DNA from: Cylindrotheca closterium
Taxonomy: Eukaryota > Bacillariophyta > Bacillariophyceae > Bacillariales > Bacillariaceae
NCBI GenBank assembly: GCA_933822405.4
Contig: CAKOGP040002136.1
Coordinates: forward strand, 62,001-126,000
Reading direction: 5' to 3'
Length of the DNA stretch: 64,000 nucleotides
Shown here: positions 1 through 10,830 of the stretch, piece after piece
Layout of the letters: each line of letters opens with the position of its first letter
Position numbering within the stretch: position 1 is the stretch's first letter
Made by a program: the position numbers and the translations under genes
Notes under the pieces: model-generated
What the model saw: the letters and a program-made list of their open reading frames with translations, nothing else
What the model was told of the DNA's origin: nothing
The model's database searches: none

Positions 1-21
1 AGAATCGATTGCCTATCTACA

Positions 22-3000
22 TCAGTTGCTGGGTGTCGAGTGGTCCCTTTCCACCGACTGTTTCATTTTAGATGACTTCGCGAAAGCACCCCATTCTTCG
101 TAGCATCCAATCGCCTTTTGATAGCATTCCATTTGTCCTTCCATACCAAATTCCTTCCGTGCAAATGCTTCCCGATCGAAGGCAATGGCCAAGACACCAA
201 GAAAAGCGTGTTCACGGGCCAGTTCTTGGGACTTCACATACATTGCAACAGCTTGCTGTGGTTTGCGCTGATAGGCTAATATCTCTGCCTCGATTAAGCG
301 GATACTGTGAAGGTAGTTTTCTGGTACTGATACGGCCATCTTCTTGAGATACGCTAAGCAATTGCGAGCTTGAACGAGCAGTCGTTTCTTTTGGATAGGC
401 GAAGAGGTATTTCGTTGCCTCAGTACGGCCATGCAGGTAAATGCATCATACGCAACTTGGTATGAAACTACCATTGAAGTTCCAAGTATCTTTCTTGCAT
501 TTCTGCTTCTTTTGGCCATTTCCAATGCCTTGCCGTATTCTCCAAGGTGGTACAAGACTACCATTTTGTGTGCGGCTGCCTCACAGAGATAGATTTCAAT
601 CTCAAGGTTCGCAGTTTGTAGAATTTCATTGAACCTGTCGGATCCCTTTTCATTTTCAAAAGTCATCAGGCAACCGTTGGTAACAGCAGGGTTGTTCGTC
701 CTATCCATGAGAATCAGTATTGCCTCGTAGCAAGTATGCGTCATTTCGTACCACAATAGTTGATTCTGGGCTTTCATCTGATCCAATGCTGCTTTCATCT
801 TTGGTTCCAATTCAATCAAAGAGTATCCAACGTTCCAAGAGTACTTGCGGCACATGTGTAGACCAATGGTACCCATTTCGACGTCGCCACACTGCATCCC
901 CACCTGATGTGCATGGGCTAACTTCTGCAATACTGGACCTATCCGTTCCTTTGAAAGTGCGACCAAACCATAATGGGCGACGTAGACTCGTGGAATCCAA
1001 TCATTCCGAACTGAATTATACCTGCCAATGAACATAAGAGCGAGCTGACCAAGTCGATATGCTGTGTCATGATCTCCAACATTGGCCATGGCTATACCAA
1101 CACCGGCACAAGCCATCGAAGATACAGCCGAAGCACCATGATTAAGTGTCAGTTTGAAAAGTTTGAATGCGACCAATGGGAATAGCTTTGGCCGTGCAAT
1201 AAAACACGGGGCAATCAGAAGGTTCAACACGCCCATGACCGACAATTTGACAGGATCAGTCATATCAGGCAAGCCAGCAATGGCAGTATCAGGTTTCTTT
1301 TTGAGGATCCGTTTCACCTTTAGTAACTCAATTGCAAACTGCTGAGTTTTAGCATTCCTCGGAATTGGTTCGTCTAGTCTCTCCAACACATCCAGTCCCA
1401 GGTCAATCGAATCGTTCAGTCGCATTCGGGTTCCATAGGTATAGATTTGAAGCATCAGGCAGTGAACTGTATCATGAAACGTTCGAGCATATTCAATGAC
1501 AGTGGCTACAGCTTTGTCAGCTATGTCAATCCGGCCCAAACAACATGTCGCTTGGGCAATTGTGTTGTACAAACTTAACGTAAGTTCGTACTCGTCTCGC
1601 CAGCTTTGTCGTAGATCCAGCAGACTAATACCAAGCTCCAGAAATTTTAAGGTGGTATTGAAGTCGCTTGATGTCATAGCCTTCCTACCGGCTACCAAAC
1701 ACAAGGATGCAAGCCGGCTTCGTTCAAAGTCACTACAAACCCGGTCCATCCCAATACGCATTTGGTCCACCACCACAAAAATGTACTTTTCTAGTTCGTC
1801 TCTGGACAATATTTCACACAGAAACCTCCCGAGAGAAACATGAAGACTTGGAAGCTCGCTTTGGGGAACCAGATTATATGCAGCCTCTTTCAATTGGTCA
1901 TGGCTAAAGCGATAGGTGCATGCATGAGACTCCTTGATGATGACCCCTTCTGCCGCACATCGCTCAATGGCGCGATCCAGGTCCACGTGTGCCACGGACT
2001 CGGCAATATCGTACAAGACGCTCTTTTCTTCCGCACCCACAGTCAACGAGTCCACAAATACTTTGGACAGCAGGTCTTCGTCCAACTCGGTCCCCAAGCA
2101 TGCTGCGTACAGTAACAGTGACTGGCATTCATACGGCAGCCTTTGTATTCTTCGGAGTGTAAGGTGAAGAATGCTGTCCGCTTGCTCAAATTTGGCGGCC
2201 CATAAGTCGTCATCCCACAACCAAGTCCGACTGACCGGATCTTTCTTTAATACGCTATCTTCGAACAATGCCTTGAGAAATTCCACTGTAAACAAAACGT
2301 TCCCTTTCGTCTTGCGGTAAATAATATTGGTCACTCCAAAGCAATCTTGTTCGGGTGATCGCAGAACCGATGCAATCAAGGAATTGGCGGCTCGAATCGA
2401 CAAACCTTTGACATCAATGGTCTGAATGGGAATATGTTTTTCGTCTTCCAGTCGCCGCAGCATGACAGCCAGGTCATGGGTATAGAAGACTTCGTTGGAT
2501 CGGCATATGCCCACTACCACAAGACCGTGATTTTCCTTGTCACAGACAATGGCTTCTAAGAGTTCCAAGGAACCAGAATCCGCCCACTGAAGGTCATCCA
2601 TCACCAACACCAATGGACGTATACAGATAGCCTTGACAAATTTGACAAAAATCTCTTTTAGGCGCACCGCTGCATCCACACTCTTTAAAGTAAAGAGAGA
2701 TCCTTCCGCTGGCCGTCCCACCAAATCTTCCAATGCTGGGACTAGAACTGTCAATACCCCAATATCATTCCCCACTTGTGACACTATTTCTGCTGATATT
2801 TCATCCACAACATCATTACTTTTCTTGAGCACCAGCCGTACAAACTCGGTCATGGCAGCTACCAAGGGTGCAAACGGCTGTGATTGCTTCGGGCGATCAA
2901 ATTTCCCCATGACAAATACCCCATCCTTGTCTTGCACTGGTTGCTTGAGTTTCCGTGCGAGTACCGTCTTACCCGAGCCTGTGATACCTGCAATCAGCAC

Positions 3001-3303
3001 GAATTCTGGCGTCGAATCAGGCCGGAGTCGTCGATGCAAAGCTCCCGTCAAGGCTTCGACCTGATGGTCTCGATCGTAGAGGGTTCCTTCCCTCAGAAAT
3101 TGAAAATTCAGGGCATGGTTACCACGCAACAAGGTTGCTTTGGAGAGTCTGCTACTCGACATGTCGTCAGCATCTTCGCTTCCCCTATTGGGATCTATAC
3201 ATATCGTCATGTCCATCTTGTTGCGCTGCTGATTGACAGCAGCACCTTTGACGTGATCGGTTGTCGTTGCACCGTAGGAGTCACTATTCGTTATGGTATC
3301 CAT
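22..3303 (-). CDS. STAND/AAA-type ATPase with helical-repeat C-terminus
   Basis: Intact 1093-residue single-exon reading frame starting at an ATG and ending in TGA close to the window edge. A Walker A motif GITGSGKT is at about residues 106-113 and a Walker B-like LVLVMDDLQWAD at about 231-242, the arrangement of Orc1/AAA_16-type NTPase modules in large signalling ATPases (MalT, PknK-like and multi-domain kinases). The remaining ~600 residues are mostly helical and Leu/Ala-rich, consistent with TPR-like repeats. No kinase, histidine kinase or cyclase domain is visible, so it resembles the ATPase-plus-TPR core of such proteins without the effector. It probably acts as a cytoplasmic signalling switch; the partner is unknown. 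No signal peptide or membrane segment was seen. The NTPase assignment is firm, the role is inference. Confidence 0.8.
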   Translation of the reverse strand: MDTITNSDSYGATTTDHVKGAAVNQQRNKMDMTICIDPNRGSEDADDMSSSRLSKATLLRGNHALNFQFLREGTLYDRDHQVEALTGALHRRLRPDSTPEFVLIAGITGSGKTVLARKLKQPVQDKDGVFVMGKFDRPKQSQPFAPLVAAMTEFVRLVLKKSNDVVDEISAEIVSQVGNDIGVLTVLVPALEDLVGRPAEGSLFTLKSVDAAVRLKEIFVKFVKAICIRPLVLVMDDLQWADSGSLELLEAIVCDKENHGLVVVGICRSNEVFYTHDLAVMLRRLEDEKHIPIQTIDVKGLSIRAANSLIASVLRSPEQDCFGVTNIIYRKTKGNVLFTVEFLKALFEDSVLKKDPVSRTWLWDDDLWAAKFEQADSILHLTLRRIQRLPYECQSLLLYAACLGTELDEDLLSKVFVDSLTVGAEEKSVLYDIAESVAHVDLDRAIERCAAEGVIIKESHACTYRFSHDQLKEAAYNLVPQSELPSLHVSLGRFLCEILSRDELEKYIFVVVDQMRIGMDRVCSDFERSRLASLCLVAGRKAMTSSDFNTTLKFLELGISLLDLRQSWRDEYELTLSLYNTIAQATCCLGRIDIADKAVATVIEYARTFHDTVHCLMLQIYTYGTRMRLNDSIDLGLDVLERLDEPIPRNAKTQQFAIELLKVKRILKKKPDTAIAGLPDMTDPVKLSVMGVLNLLIAPCFIARPKLFPLVAFKLFKLTLNHGASAVSSMACAGVGIAMANVGDHDTAYRLGQLALMFIGRYNSVRNDWIPRVYVAHYGLVALSKERIGPVLQKLAHAHQVGMQCGDVEMGTIGLHMCRKYSWNVGYSLIELEPKMKAALDQMKAQNQLLWYEMTHTCYEAILILMDRTNNPAVTNGCLMTFENEKGSDRFNEILQTANLEIEIYLCEAAAHKMVVLYHLGEYGKALEMAKRSRNARKILGTSMVVSYQVAYDAFTCMAVLRQRNTSSPIQKKRLLVQARNCLAYLKKMAVSVPENYLHSIRLIEAEILAYQRKPQQAVAMYVKSQELAREHAFLGVLAIAFDREAFARKEFGMEGQMECYQKAIGCYEEWGAFAKSSKMKQSVERDHSTPSN

Positions 3304-4800
3304 AATAGCGATGGTGGATAGATACCAGTATAAAATATATACTGTATTATGCTGTGTTTGGAAGGTGGTTGCGGTGTCTTTCGGAAAAAGTTTCGCAATA
3401 GTCCGACACTTCCGTCACCTGTATTTATGTCCCTCAGGAGTACCGAAATGCCATTGAAGCAGAAGAACATTTCATTTTCAAATAGAAGAACGGTACTCCA
3501 ACGGCAGATGTAACAGCTGATTATAACAAGTCAACATTTTAATACCGCATGTATCGAACACCTCCTGCCGGCACTGGAACCATAACACGTACACATCATG
3601 CGTGTATTCGTGCAGTTGCATTTTTATTCAAAAAATATACGGTAGGTAGTCCTAAGAAGGATCATAATATATATTATTTCAGCTGCATATTCATAGTTCT
3701 TCCGCGGTCACAGTGCCGTGCTGCGCAGTGCGTGCTCCGTCGGAGCTCCGCTCTTCAATCTACCGATGACCGATCAAGATCCTTTTTAATTTTCGACTAG
3801 ATTGACTACATGCGCGACCAATACCAACCGTTCTTGTTTATACTCTTGTTTGGATGATGCGGATTGCTGTGTAAGCCGTCTTTTGATGTAGCTATTACAT
3901 AGGTACTCAAACAAGGAGAAGGATTGATACAGAGTTTTATTATGTTGCAGGCTACCGCTCATGCGGTCGGTCGTTTTATGAATCACTACAAAAGGAGAAT
4001 TTTACTCGTTTGTTCTTCTTTGTTGGATCATGATGAGGCCGATGCGTGGTCATGATCATGCTGTTGTTGTGTGTAAGCCGTCTCTCCATGTACCATTCAC
4101 ATTGCTCCAAGAAAAGATCACTATTATTATCGTACATGCAGAAGATCCATTCCAGCACCTCCACCATGATTGCTGATCTCCAAAACTTGCAAGGCAGAAA
4201 AACTACTTCAATTGATGAATGAATAGTAAATAGAAATGCAGCAGAACTGTACTTGCTCAGTCACCTGGAACCGATTAGGAATTATTGTTTGAATGACATA
4301 TGTTATAAAACATATATATATCTAATCGTATTATAAATCGATCGTAAATCAATCATCCTTTGCTTCTTCCGATCGAATGATACCGGTACCGTACCTCAAG
4401 TACGTATTTTTGTGTATTGATATATATGTGGATTGATTCGTGTTTTGTGTTCACAGCTCCTATTCTCGGCTGCCGATGAGGAGGAGGAAATCGTGAAAGT
4501 GGCTGTCCTTGTTTCCTGTGTAGAGTGAACCGTCATCTTCAGTAACAACAGTTGTAAAGTGTGTAATGAATATATAGTTATATATCTATGGTTGATAAAG
4601 AAGGATGGCTTATGGGGGGGTTTAAATAGTACTGCTTATTTGTTATATAATTACAATAGTATTGGGGGCAACAACTGCCATGAGTAATCTGACAACTGTA
4701 GGGGGTGTGTGGGTAGTAGTTTATAAAAAATGGTATGAATATCATTCATAAAATGTACAACATTCACTCATTGATTCATGACGTTGTTTTGTCCAGGATA
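3304..4800. other. Intergenic, no gene recognised
   Basis: About 1.5 kb between the start of the ATPase gene and the 3' end of the next minus-strand gene. Only short frames without recognisable protein character are present. An AT-rich stretch lies around 4290-4340 and an ACCGGTACCGTACC motif near 4382, one of several GGTACC-containing palindromes in the window. Confidence 0.6.
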
Positions 4801-6051
4801 TCAATGTACAACACTCATCATGAATTGCTGAGCCTCGCTTTCCAGAGATGCCGAGTGTTGCTTGCCAAATTCATGGGCAATTTGCAAAAAGGCCGTAACT
4901 GGGAGGGAATGTTTGCGTTGAAGCACTTGCAGGCACTCGGGATTGGAGAGCTGCAAAAGTCTCAAAGCCTTGATGGCAAGGGCCGCTTCCAATGGCTTCT
5001 CGTGAGGACGTTGAATGTGCTGATAGAGCGCTTGGAGGACTGTATGCCAAAAGACAGAGCCCAAGTCAATCTTGAGGTTGCCACTGTTAGTAGCAGTAGA
5101 CTCGAGAGCTTGAGACACTGCCTTGACAGCGAGCAAGTGCAAACTTGCTTGTTGCTGGTCTTCAACGTAGTTGAGAAGCAACTCTTGCAACTTGGAATCT
5201 TGAAGGACCTTTTCGGAGGCCTTCAGTGAGCACTGAACCTTGGAAGCATCGGTAAGAATGCAAAGAGATTCGAGTCCCATGCGTTGATGATTCATGAAAT
5301 TGCTAGCCAGCATTTCTTGACACAGATCGATGCAAGATCCTTGTTCCTGCTCAACAGCAGCAGGAATGGCAGGAATCATGCGAGCCAGTTGCTGCTTGAG
5401 GGCAGGAGGACATGTCACATCTTGAGTCTTGTTTGGTTGTTCACCGAACAAGATGCAATCCTTGAGTTGTTGACGCAATGATTGCATGTAAATGGCACAT
5501 CCTTGCTTTCGTTGCATTTCCATGACGATAGATCCGGCCTTTTGCCACAACTGGACGCTAAAGAAGAGACAGCACGCCGTGGAACATACGACTCGAGCCA
5601 TGGCATCATCGTAATCACAATGGATGGACTGCTCCTTCATGAAATTTGAGATTCGCTGAGTGATCATGTCCAAGGTGTGCTCGTTTCCAAAGGTAACAGC
5701 TGTGCGTTCCAATGGATGATAGACTGGAACGGTTTGCAAAGCATCGACCTTCCATACAAACTTGGAATTGCTGGAAGTACTGATAGAGTTGTTTTGCATC
5801 GCGGTTCCACTAGAAGCAAATCCCATGGGTTTGGGAGGTGCCATCATTGTCTTCCCTTGCCCATGCTTTGCTCCAAACGAACTAGCGCCCGGCATCATCG
5901 GTGGAGCCTTGGCACCGAAGGATTGAGGCTGCACCATGACTGGAGCTGGCCCAACGTTCATACGAACAGATCGAAAGGGAGGCAAAGGAGGTGGGATTGT
6001 TGAGGTGGCCTTGGGCCTTTCATCGTTGTTATTAATTCGTTGGTTGTTCAT
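4801..6051 (-). CDS. Armadillo-like helical protein of unknown function
   Basis: Intact 416-residue frame with an ATG start. Residues 1-115 are low-complexity, rich in Pro, Met and Gly (PPPLPPFRS near residue 20). From about residue 125 the protein becomes a run of amphipathic helices with Leu-rich repeats and the phrase MGLESLCILTD, resembling an ARM/HEAT-type fold and a group of uncharacterised diatom proteins with the same layout (Pro-rich head, helical body). No catalytic motif, signal peptide or membrane segment was seen. It is probably a cytoplasmic or nuclear scaffold. The gene is real by length and composition; its function cannot be given. Confidence 0.7.
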   Translation of the reverse strand: MNNQRINNNDERPKATSTIPPPLPPFRSVRMNVGPAPVMVQPQSFGAKAPPMMPGASSFGAKHGQGKTMMAPPKPMGFASSGTAMQNNSISTSSNSKFVWKVDALQTVPVYHPLERTAVTFGNEHTLDMITQRISNFMKEQSIHCDYDDAMARVVCSTACCLFFSVQLWQKAGSIVMEMQRKQGCAIYMQSLRQQLKDCILFGEQPNKTQDVTCPPALKQQLARMIPAIPAAVEQEQGSCIDLCQEMLASNFMNHQRMGLESLCILTDASKVQCSLKASEKVLQDSKLQELLLNYVEDQQQASLHLLAVKAVSQALESTATNSGNLKIDLGSVFWHTVLQALYQHIQRPHEKPLEAALAIKALRLLQLSNPECLQVLQRKHSLPVTAFLQIAHEFGKQHSASLESEAQQFMMSVVH

Positions 6052-6628
6052 GGTGAAAGTTGTTTGGGTTTGGGTTGGGGGGTTGAGGTTAAATTGAGTT
6101 GAGGAGGGTAATGGTTTCTTGTTTTGTGTGAAAGACTTGTTTGTCTTTCTTTTACAACGGGGGGTTTGTTTGAATCGTGCTGTGGGTGTGTGGTTTTATG
6201 CTACACATTCTGGCTGGATCTGTCGAGGAAAACGTTGCGAGCTGTGGCGAGACCTCGCGCACTTTCGTTTGTCAGGATATCGTCGAACCAGAACTGTTCG
6301 TAGTACTGAATTCTACGTACACAATACAACAGGACTAAAATGCCTGTTTGGAATCGTCCAGTACATAAGTACGTTGAAACTTCCGTGCGATATTCTTTCT
6401 CAAATCACCTTTGGCGATTCCATCTGTCTGTACTTGGGACGGGATGATTGATTCGTTCGGTTTTGTACCGGTATCTACGTACGGTACCGATACTACAGAA
6501 AAAAAGGGGAAACGTACGTGGTATCACAGCAGGAAACGTGTCTTCGTGCTCGCCATTGGAGCGGAGAAATCAACGTGACGTCGTTGATTTGTCCGTTCCC
6601 TTTCACGAATGAACTTCTGCCAGAAGGA

Positions 6629-6830
6629 CGGACTTGATAAGAACGGATGTACAGATGGACTTCAAGTTATTACCTATGCGATTTGGAGATTTGGACTTGA
6701 TCAGAACGGGTGTACAGAGGGACTTCGAGGACGTACCGGTACCAGGTACCGGTACCTGGTACGGTACCGGAACAGAAATTAAAAAATATAGACCTGATAA
6801 ATAAGAACGGGTGGACAGATGGACTTCAAC
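6629..6830. repeat. Three-copy degenerate ~38-bp direct repeat
   Basis: Units at about 6629-6666, 6692-6730 and 6791-6830 share the order GACTTGATNAGAACGG, then TGTACAGA or TGGACAGA, then GGACTTC. The third copy carries a small insertion (GATAAATAAG). Copies two and three are separated by the GGTACC palindrome cluster. They may be remains of a non-coding repeat or mobile element; no encoded protein was recognised. Confidence 0.75.
6731..6770. repeat. Nested GGTACC/ACCGGT palindrome cluster
   Basis: Forty bases made almost entirely of overlapping self-complementary units (GTACCGGTACC, AGGTACCGGTACCT, GGTACGGTACC). It can fold into a stable hairpin or cruciform. Similar shorter units recur near 4382, 6465, 14512, 14693, 35830 and 35942, all intergenic. 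Confidence 0.8.
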
Positions 6831-6861
6831 CAAAAACGTACCCTGGTTCAGGTACCTTAGC

Positions 6862-7178
6862 CTGATACGAAGGCGAAGGACAAAGGAGAAGCAGAAGGCG
6901 AAAGCAATGAATCAGCAATGTGTCATGGGTCGTAAGAAGTGAATCATCAATGCGTCACTGTCTACTTTACCTAATAGTAGTAGAAGCAGTATTAGAACAA
7001 CTATAGTAAGATACTACTACTAATAGTGATCATTGCAGATGATGATTGCAGCAGATGATGCTACTACGAGTTATTAAAATCGTAGAACTGGACAGATGAT
7101 CGTGAAGCCTGATACGAAGGAGAATAAGAAGCAGCAGAAGGCGAAGACAATGAATCAGCAATGCGTCATTGGCGGGTC
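6862..7178. repeat. Two-copy ~70-bp direct repeat
   Basis: Copies at about 6862-6932 and 7107-7178 share GCCTGATACGAAGG, a purine-rich AGAAGCAGAAGGCGAA-type centre and AATGAATCAGCAATG followed by GTCAT. The second copy has small indels. The block between the copies holds further dispersed similarity (CTACGAGTTATT near 7070 and again near 7425). Confidence 0.7.
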
Positions 7179-7303
7179 GCTACTGGCTGTGGTATAGCTA
7201 GTACATAGCACCAACAACAAAGAGGCCAGGTGGCATGGAGTGTAGTTAGGAGTGTAGTACTACAGTAGATACTGCAGTAATACTGTAGTGATAGCAGTTT
7301 CGT

Positions 7304-7486
7304 AGCAGCAGCAGCAGCATTATTGGTTTGATAAAATACGATTGAAACCAGTACTGTACCTCAACCGGTTCTTCTACAGTAGGGAAGAGGAACAAGTCAG
7401 CTACTACATTGTTACAGCTGCGCTTCTACGAGTTATTTGGTGGAACACGATTGAATGCCACAGCAGCAGTAGCAGCAGCAGCAGCA
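7304..7486. repeat. AGC triplet microsatellites
   Basis: Two interrupted AGC runs, at about 7304-7319 and 7461-7486. The second is interrupted by one AGT triplet. They lie outside any supported gene. Confidence 0.8.
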
Positions 7487-8694
7487 TTAGTAGTACAGTC
7501 ATGGGGTTTTGGTAAAACCTTAGTGGTACTATATTACTGTACTATAGTGAGCGAACGAATGAGTGAATGTTTGGATGCAGCCATGAATGCAATTCATCAT
7601 CATCATTCTTCTATCAATCCGGACAAGCAGCACCACTAGCTAGCCTCTAATAAACAACCCGAAGCGTCAAACACCAAGGAGGAGGACGACCATGCCGACT
7701 GAATTCAGCTTGTTCTTGATCATCAAGGAGTGCTACGAGTATTACTACAAGCGAAGAGGAGAATGAATAGCTAGGTTTCTTATTGTTGTTCCGCCCCACG
7801 GTAAAAGTTGAAGCAAAAAATGATGATTTGGACAAGCCTGTGGTATCTTTTTGTGTGAATTGGATTCGAGCAAAGAATCGCTCATTGTTGACTACTACTA
7901 GCTACTGTAGGTACCCTAACTATGAAATACTGCACCTCTCTTATCATGATGGTCGGTTATCGATCATCATGTATAATATTATTGTATTCGAGTTGAGCTA
8001 CTATATCATACCGGTAGGTCCTACTACTTTTACAAGTTTCCAAGCCACTGTACATTCGTCATTGTTCAAAACCAAAGTGGATTGCAAACGCCTCGCAGCT
8101 GGCTGGGAGAAGGAATGGAATCATCATCATCGTCATTTTCTTCATGAAATCTTGAATCTGGATGTTCTTGTGTTCCTACATGCATGTACGAGTAGTTGCC
8201 TCTTTCAGTAGTTTGAAGTTTCTCCTTCAACCAAAGTGTCAACAATTCGAGCCGGATCAGCAAAATTCTAATCGCGAAACCCTAATTATACCCATCTCGC
8301 AATGAAAGAGAACTATTAGTTTCTGTTTGTTCTGTTCAAGTTTCAACATGATCATATGTACAAAAATCGTAAAAGGTCTCGACGAAGGCTGATGACAGAT
8401 TAGCCCCCATCTCAACCAAACTTCGAAACATTCGTTTCTAATTTTTACATAAGTATAAAACTCATTCAAGTTTTCGTCATGTCCACTCAATTAATGGTGC
8501 CTGACGAACGATTCTGGCTAAAATAATCGCACTGAGGTGTTGCAAATGATGTGGTTCACAAGATACGATGGTTGGATAACACCACGAGAGACGAGAGGGG
8601 AAAACTCTTGTGTCTTGGTTTGTTTCTTGAAAGGGTCCTAAACCTCAACGGCTACAACACTAAAACAACAAAACAAACACACAAATCAACAGCC

Positions 8695-9984
8695 ATGAAA
8701 CCAAGAGTGCCATTGGCGCTTCAACAAGTCTTCACAAAGTCCTCCAGTGGTGAGGATGTCCAACGAATTCAACCTCCGAAAAATGGACTTGGATTCAAAG
8801 TCTTTCAGCGAAAGGGAGAAGGCAAGATTTCGGTAAATATCAAATCACTCATTGGACGAACACCAATGAAGGCAACAAAAGCAATGAAAGCAACAAAAGA
8901 ATCAACAACATCAACATCACGAAATGATGCGCCGACCATCACAAGAAGCAGCTCGATCAAAAGTATTATAACGATCGAGTCAGCATCCGATTCCTATCGC
9001 AAGGCCAATCCGATTACAGAGAAAAAGAAACGAGAACGCAAATCCATTGATACTCCTCAGGGCTTTTTCGAAGCTGCCTTGGAAGAACGAGGTTATTCGA
9101 CTGAAAAGTACGTTACGATTGAAAGTGCGTATTATTGTAGGCCCACTCCATTGCAAAAGGCATCCTACGGTACTCGCATGAACGAGGCCATTTTGAAATC
9201 CGATGCCACCTTATTGCGCCGATTATTAGATTCCGGACTCTCTCCCAATCCTTGCAATGATTTTGGAGAATCCTTGGTCCATCGAATCTGCCGACGCGGA
9301 GATCACAAACTATTACGGGTGCTCTTGGAAAATGGTTGCTGCCTCCAAATTGCCGATGATTATGGTAGAACTCCTCTTCACGATGCCTTGTGGAAGGCCG
9401 AACCATCGGAAGAAATCTTGAATCTGATCTTGCGAGCGGACCGAGATTTGATTCGTTTGATGGACTGCCGCGGGTTTGTGCCACTGGAATATGTGCGCAA
9501 GGCATCTCATACCAAAATGATTGAATACTTGACTCGATCTCTGGACAAGTTCTTTCCGCACCGGGATGGTACGGTAGACAGGCCTCCCATTTTGACGAAG
9601 AGACAACCCCATTCCACTCCGGTTCCAGATCCTGGCATGGCACTGCTCCCCCACACTGCTGCTCTTGTAGCGAATGGTGAGATTGAACCAGAGGATGCTT
9701 TGCATTGGGATGATAGTTCGTTTGATGACAGCTCGTACGAGGATGATTCCGAATTGGATAGTGATGATGATGATAGTTACTACTCGGAGACTCAAGTCAG
9801 TGCAGATTTGGACCTTGAATTTGACGAAGCCGCTATTATGGAACTTTGTATTCGAGTGGGAGGGCCCATTGCCGTTTCCAAGCACTGTCTTGCGAAAAAG
9901 TCTCCAACTACTGCCCGATCGTTTGCCCGCAATGGTCCCATGATCATGAGCAATCCCCCGGATCTTTCCAAAGATGATCCATGA
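8695..9984 (+). CDS. Ankyrin-repeat protein with acidic tail (paralogue 1)
   Basis: The start at 8695 (MKPRVPLALQQVF) was chosen over an in-frame upstream codon because the paralogue at 13234 begins with the matching MPVGHRIPVALQQVF; this gives 429 residues. After a basic, low-complexity N-terminal third comes a block conserved with the paralogue, then about four ankyrin units: DSGLSPNPCNDFGESLVHR, GDHKLLRVLLENGCCLQI, DDYGRTPLHDAL and a last unit ending in DCRGFVPLEYVRKA. A very acidic Asp/Ser stretch follows (around residues 335-370), and the tail contains ELCIRVGGPIAVSKHCL, which is also conserved. Ankyrin repeats mediate protein binding; no enzyme domain, signal peptide or membrane helix was found. 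The partner is unknown. Confidence 0.85.
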   Translation: MKPRVPLALQQVFTKSSSGEDVQRIQPPKNGLGFKVFQRKGEGKISVNIKSLIGRTPMKATKAMKATKESTTSTSRNDAPTITRSSSIKSIITIESASDSYRKANPITEKKKRERKSIDTPQGFFEAALEERGYSTEKYVTIESAYYCRPTPLQKASYGTRMNEAILKSDATLLRRLLDSGLSPNPCNDFGESLVHRICRRGDHKLLRVLLENGCCLQIADDYGRTPLHDALWKAEPSEEILNLILRADRDLIRLMDCRGFVPLEYVRKASHTKMIEYLTRSLDKFFPHRDGTVDRPPILTKRQPHSTPVPDPGMALLPHTAALVANGEIEPEDALHWDDSSFDDSSYEDDSELDSDDDDSYYSETQVSADLDLEFDEAAIMELCIRVGGPIAVSKHCLAKKSPTTARSFARNGPMIMSNPPDLSKDDP

Positions 9985-10083
9985 ACCAAAAAGAGTGGGA
10001 ACAAACCTATCACTCTTCCAAGACCACAAACAATAATGGAAGCCAAATGAATGCGACATGCTCGCGCAAATGGCCAGAGCACA

Positions 10084-10107
10084 GGATGGATGGATGGATG
10101 GATGGAT
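10084..10107. repeat. (GGAT)6 microsatellite
   Basis: Six perfect GGAT units about 100 bp downstream of the ankyrin stop codon. Confidence 0.95.
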
Positions 10108-10764
10108 ACAATCAACACCAGAATCCAGAATCATCATCTGAAGTATCCACAATTGATTCTTCAAAACAAGGCAGACTCCTTTGCTTGCTCTGCAACAAAT
10201 CAAAACAAACAAAACAAAACACAGCTGCCTTTTTTACAATACACAAGACAACAACAACAACAACAATGCTATACCGCAATGAAATGCAACACCATTGCAT
10301 CTCTTGCCACGAGTAGAAGAAAATGGAAGGCTGCATGTGACCTATATATATTAGCATAAAGTATCTATATTAGAACTGATGTACACTAGTCATATTTTTG
10401 TGAGACTATATTCTTTTCCATTTTTTTCCGTTTGCCGTCTCATGACCTTTGTTTTAGTTTTTTTGAGTGATTCATACAGTATGTATAATTTCCAGTGAGA
10501 AAGGATAATGCTGTTGGTATCATCATGAAGTAGCGACCGGGGATATTGCTCCTGATTTCATTCTGGAATCATTTTTATGCCGTTTGCTTGTCCGGTGGAA
10601 AAATTGAAGGTGGACACGGCGGGGACAACAGGAATGACTACCAGCCAGCATAGTCTCGATAAAAGGGCTCAAATGTATGTATATATCATACCCAAATCAT
10701 AGAAAATTGGATGCTGGAACCATCATCGTGGTAACCAATCATCATTTCTCGAAGAAATAAATAG

Positions 10765-10799
<35 letters not shown>

Positions 10800-10824
10800 C
10801 ATTCAGCCATTCAGCCATTCAGCC
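10765..10824. repeat. (ATCA)n followed by (CATTCAGC)3
   Basis: About nine ATCA units (10765-10799) run directly into three CATTCAGC-type units (10800-10824), ending a few bases before the stop codon of the TPP1-like gene. Confidence 0.9.
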
Positions 10825-10830
10825 ATTTCA

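Larger units (their letters stand above)
6052..8694. other. Long intergenic region rich in repeats
   Basis: About 2.6 kb between divergent genes. Open frames here are short and repetitive in composition. It contains a three-copy degenerate direct repeat (6629-6830), a nested GGTACC palindrome cluster (6731-6770), a two-copy ~70-bp direct repeat (6862-7178) and AGC-type triplet runs (7304-7486), each listed separately. The last ~500 bp before the ankyrin gene should hold its promoter and 5' UTR, but no specific element can be named. Confidence 0.6.
9985..10830. other. Intergenic, convergent 3' ends, microsatellites
   Basis: About 850 bp between the 3' end of the ankyrin gene and the 3' end of the TPP1-like gene. 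It contains a GGAT hexamer run and an ATCA run (listed separately). No further coding sequence was recognised. Confidence 0.6.

Noticed and set aside
22..3303. Truncated multi-sensor kinase
   Set aside because: The frame starts with ATG and ends in a stop inside the window, and no kinase remnant was seen downstream within the available 21 bases; it is annotated as complete.
6228..6260. Possible tRNA-like stretch in the intergenic region
   Set aside because: No acceptor stem or TTCGA-type T-loop could be paired by eye; a covariance-model scan would be needed to claim a tRNA.
7409..7639. 76-codon frame with Ala run and His run
   Set aside because: The Ala and His runs come from AGC and CAT repeats; there is no other coding evidence.
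9313..10212. 299-codon minus-strand frame overlapping the ankyrin gene
   Set aside because: Antisense to a well-supported gene, no recognisable domain, and no counterpart of similar sequence under the ankyrin paralogue in the same frame.
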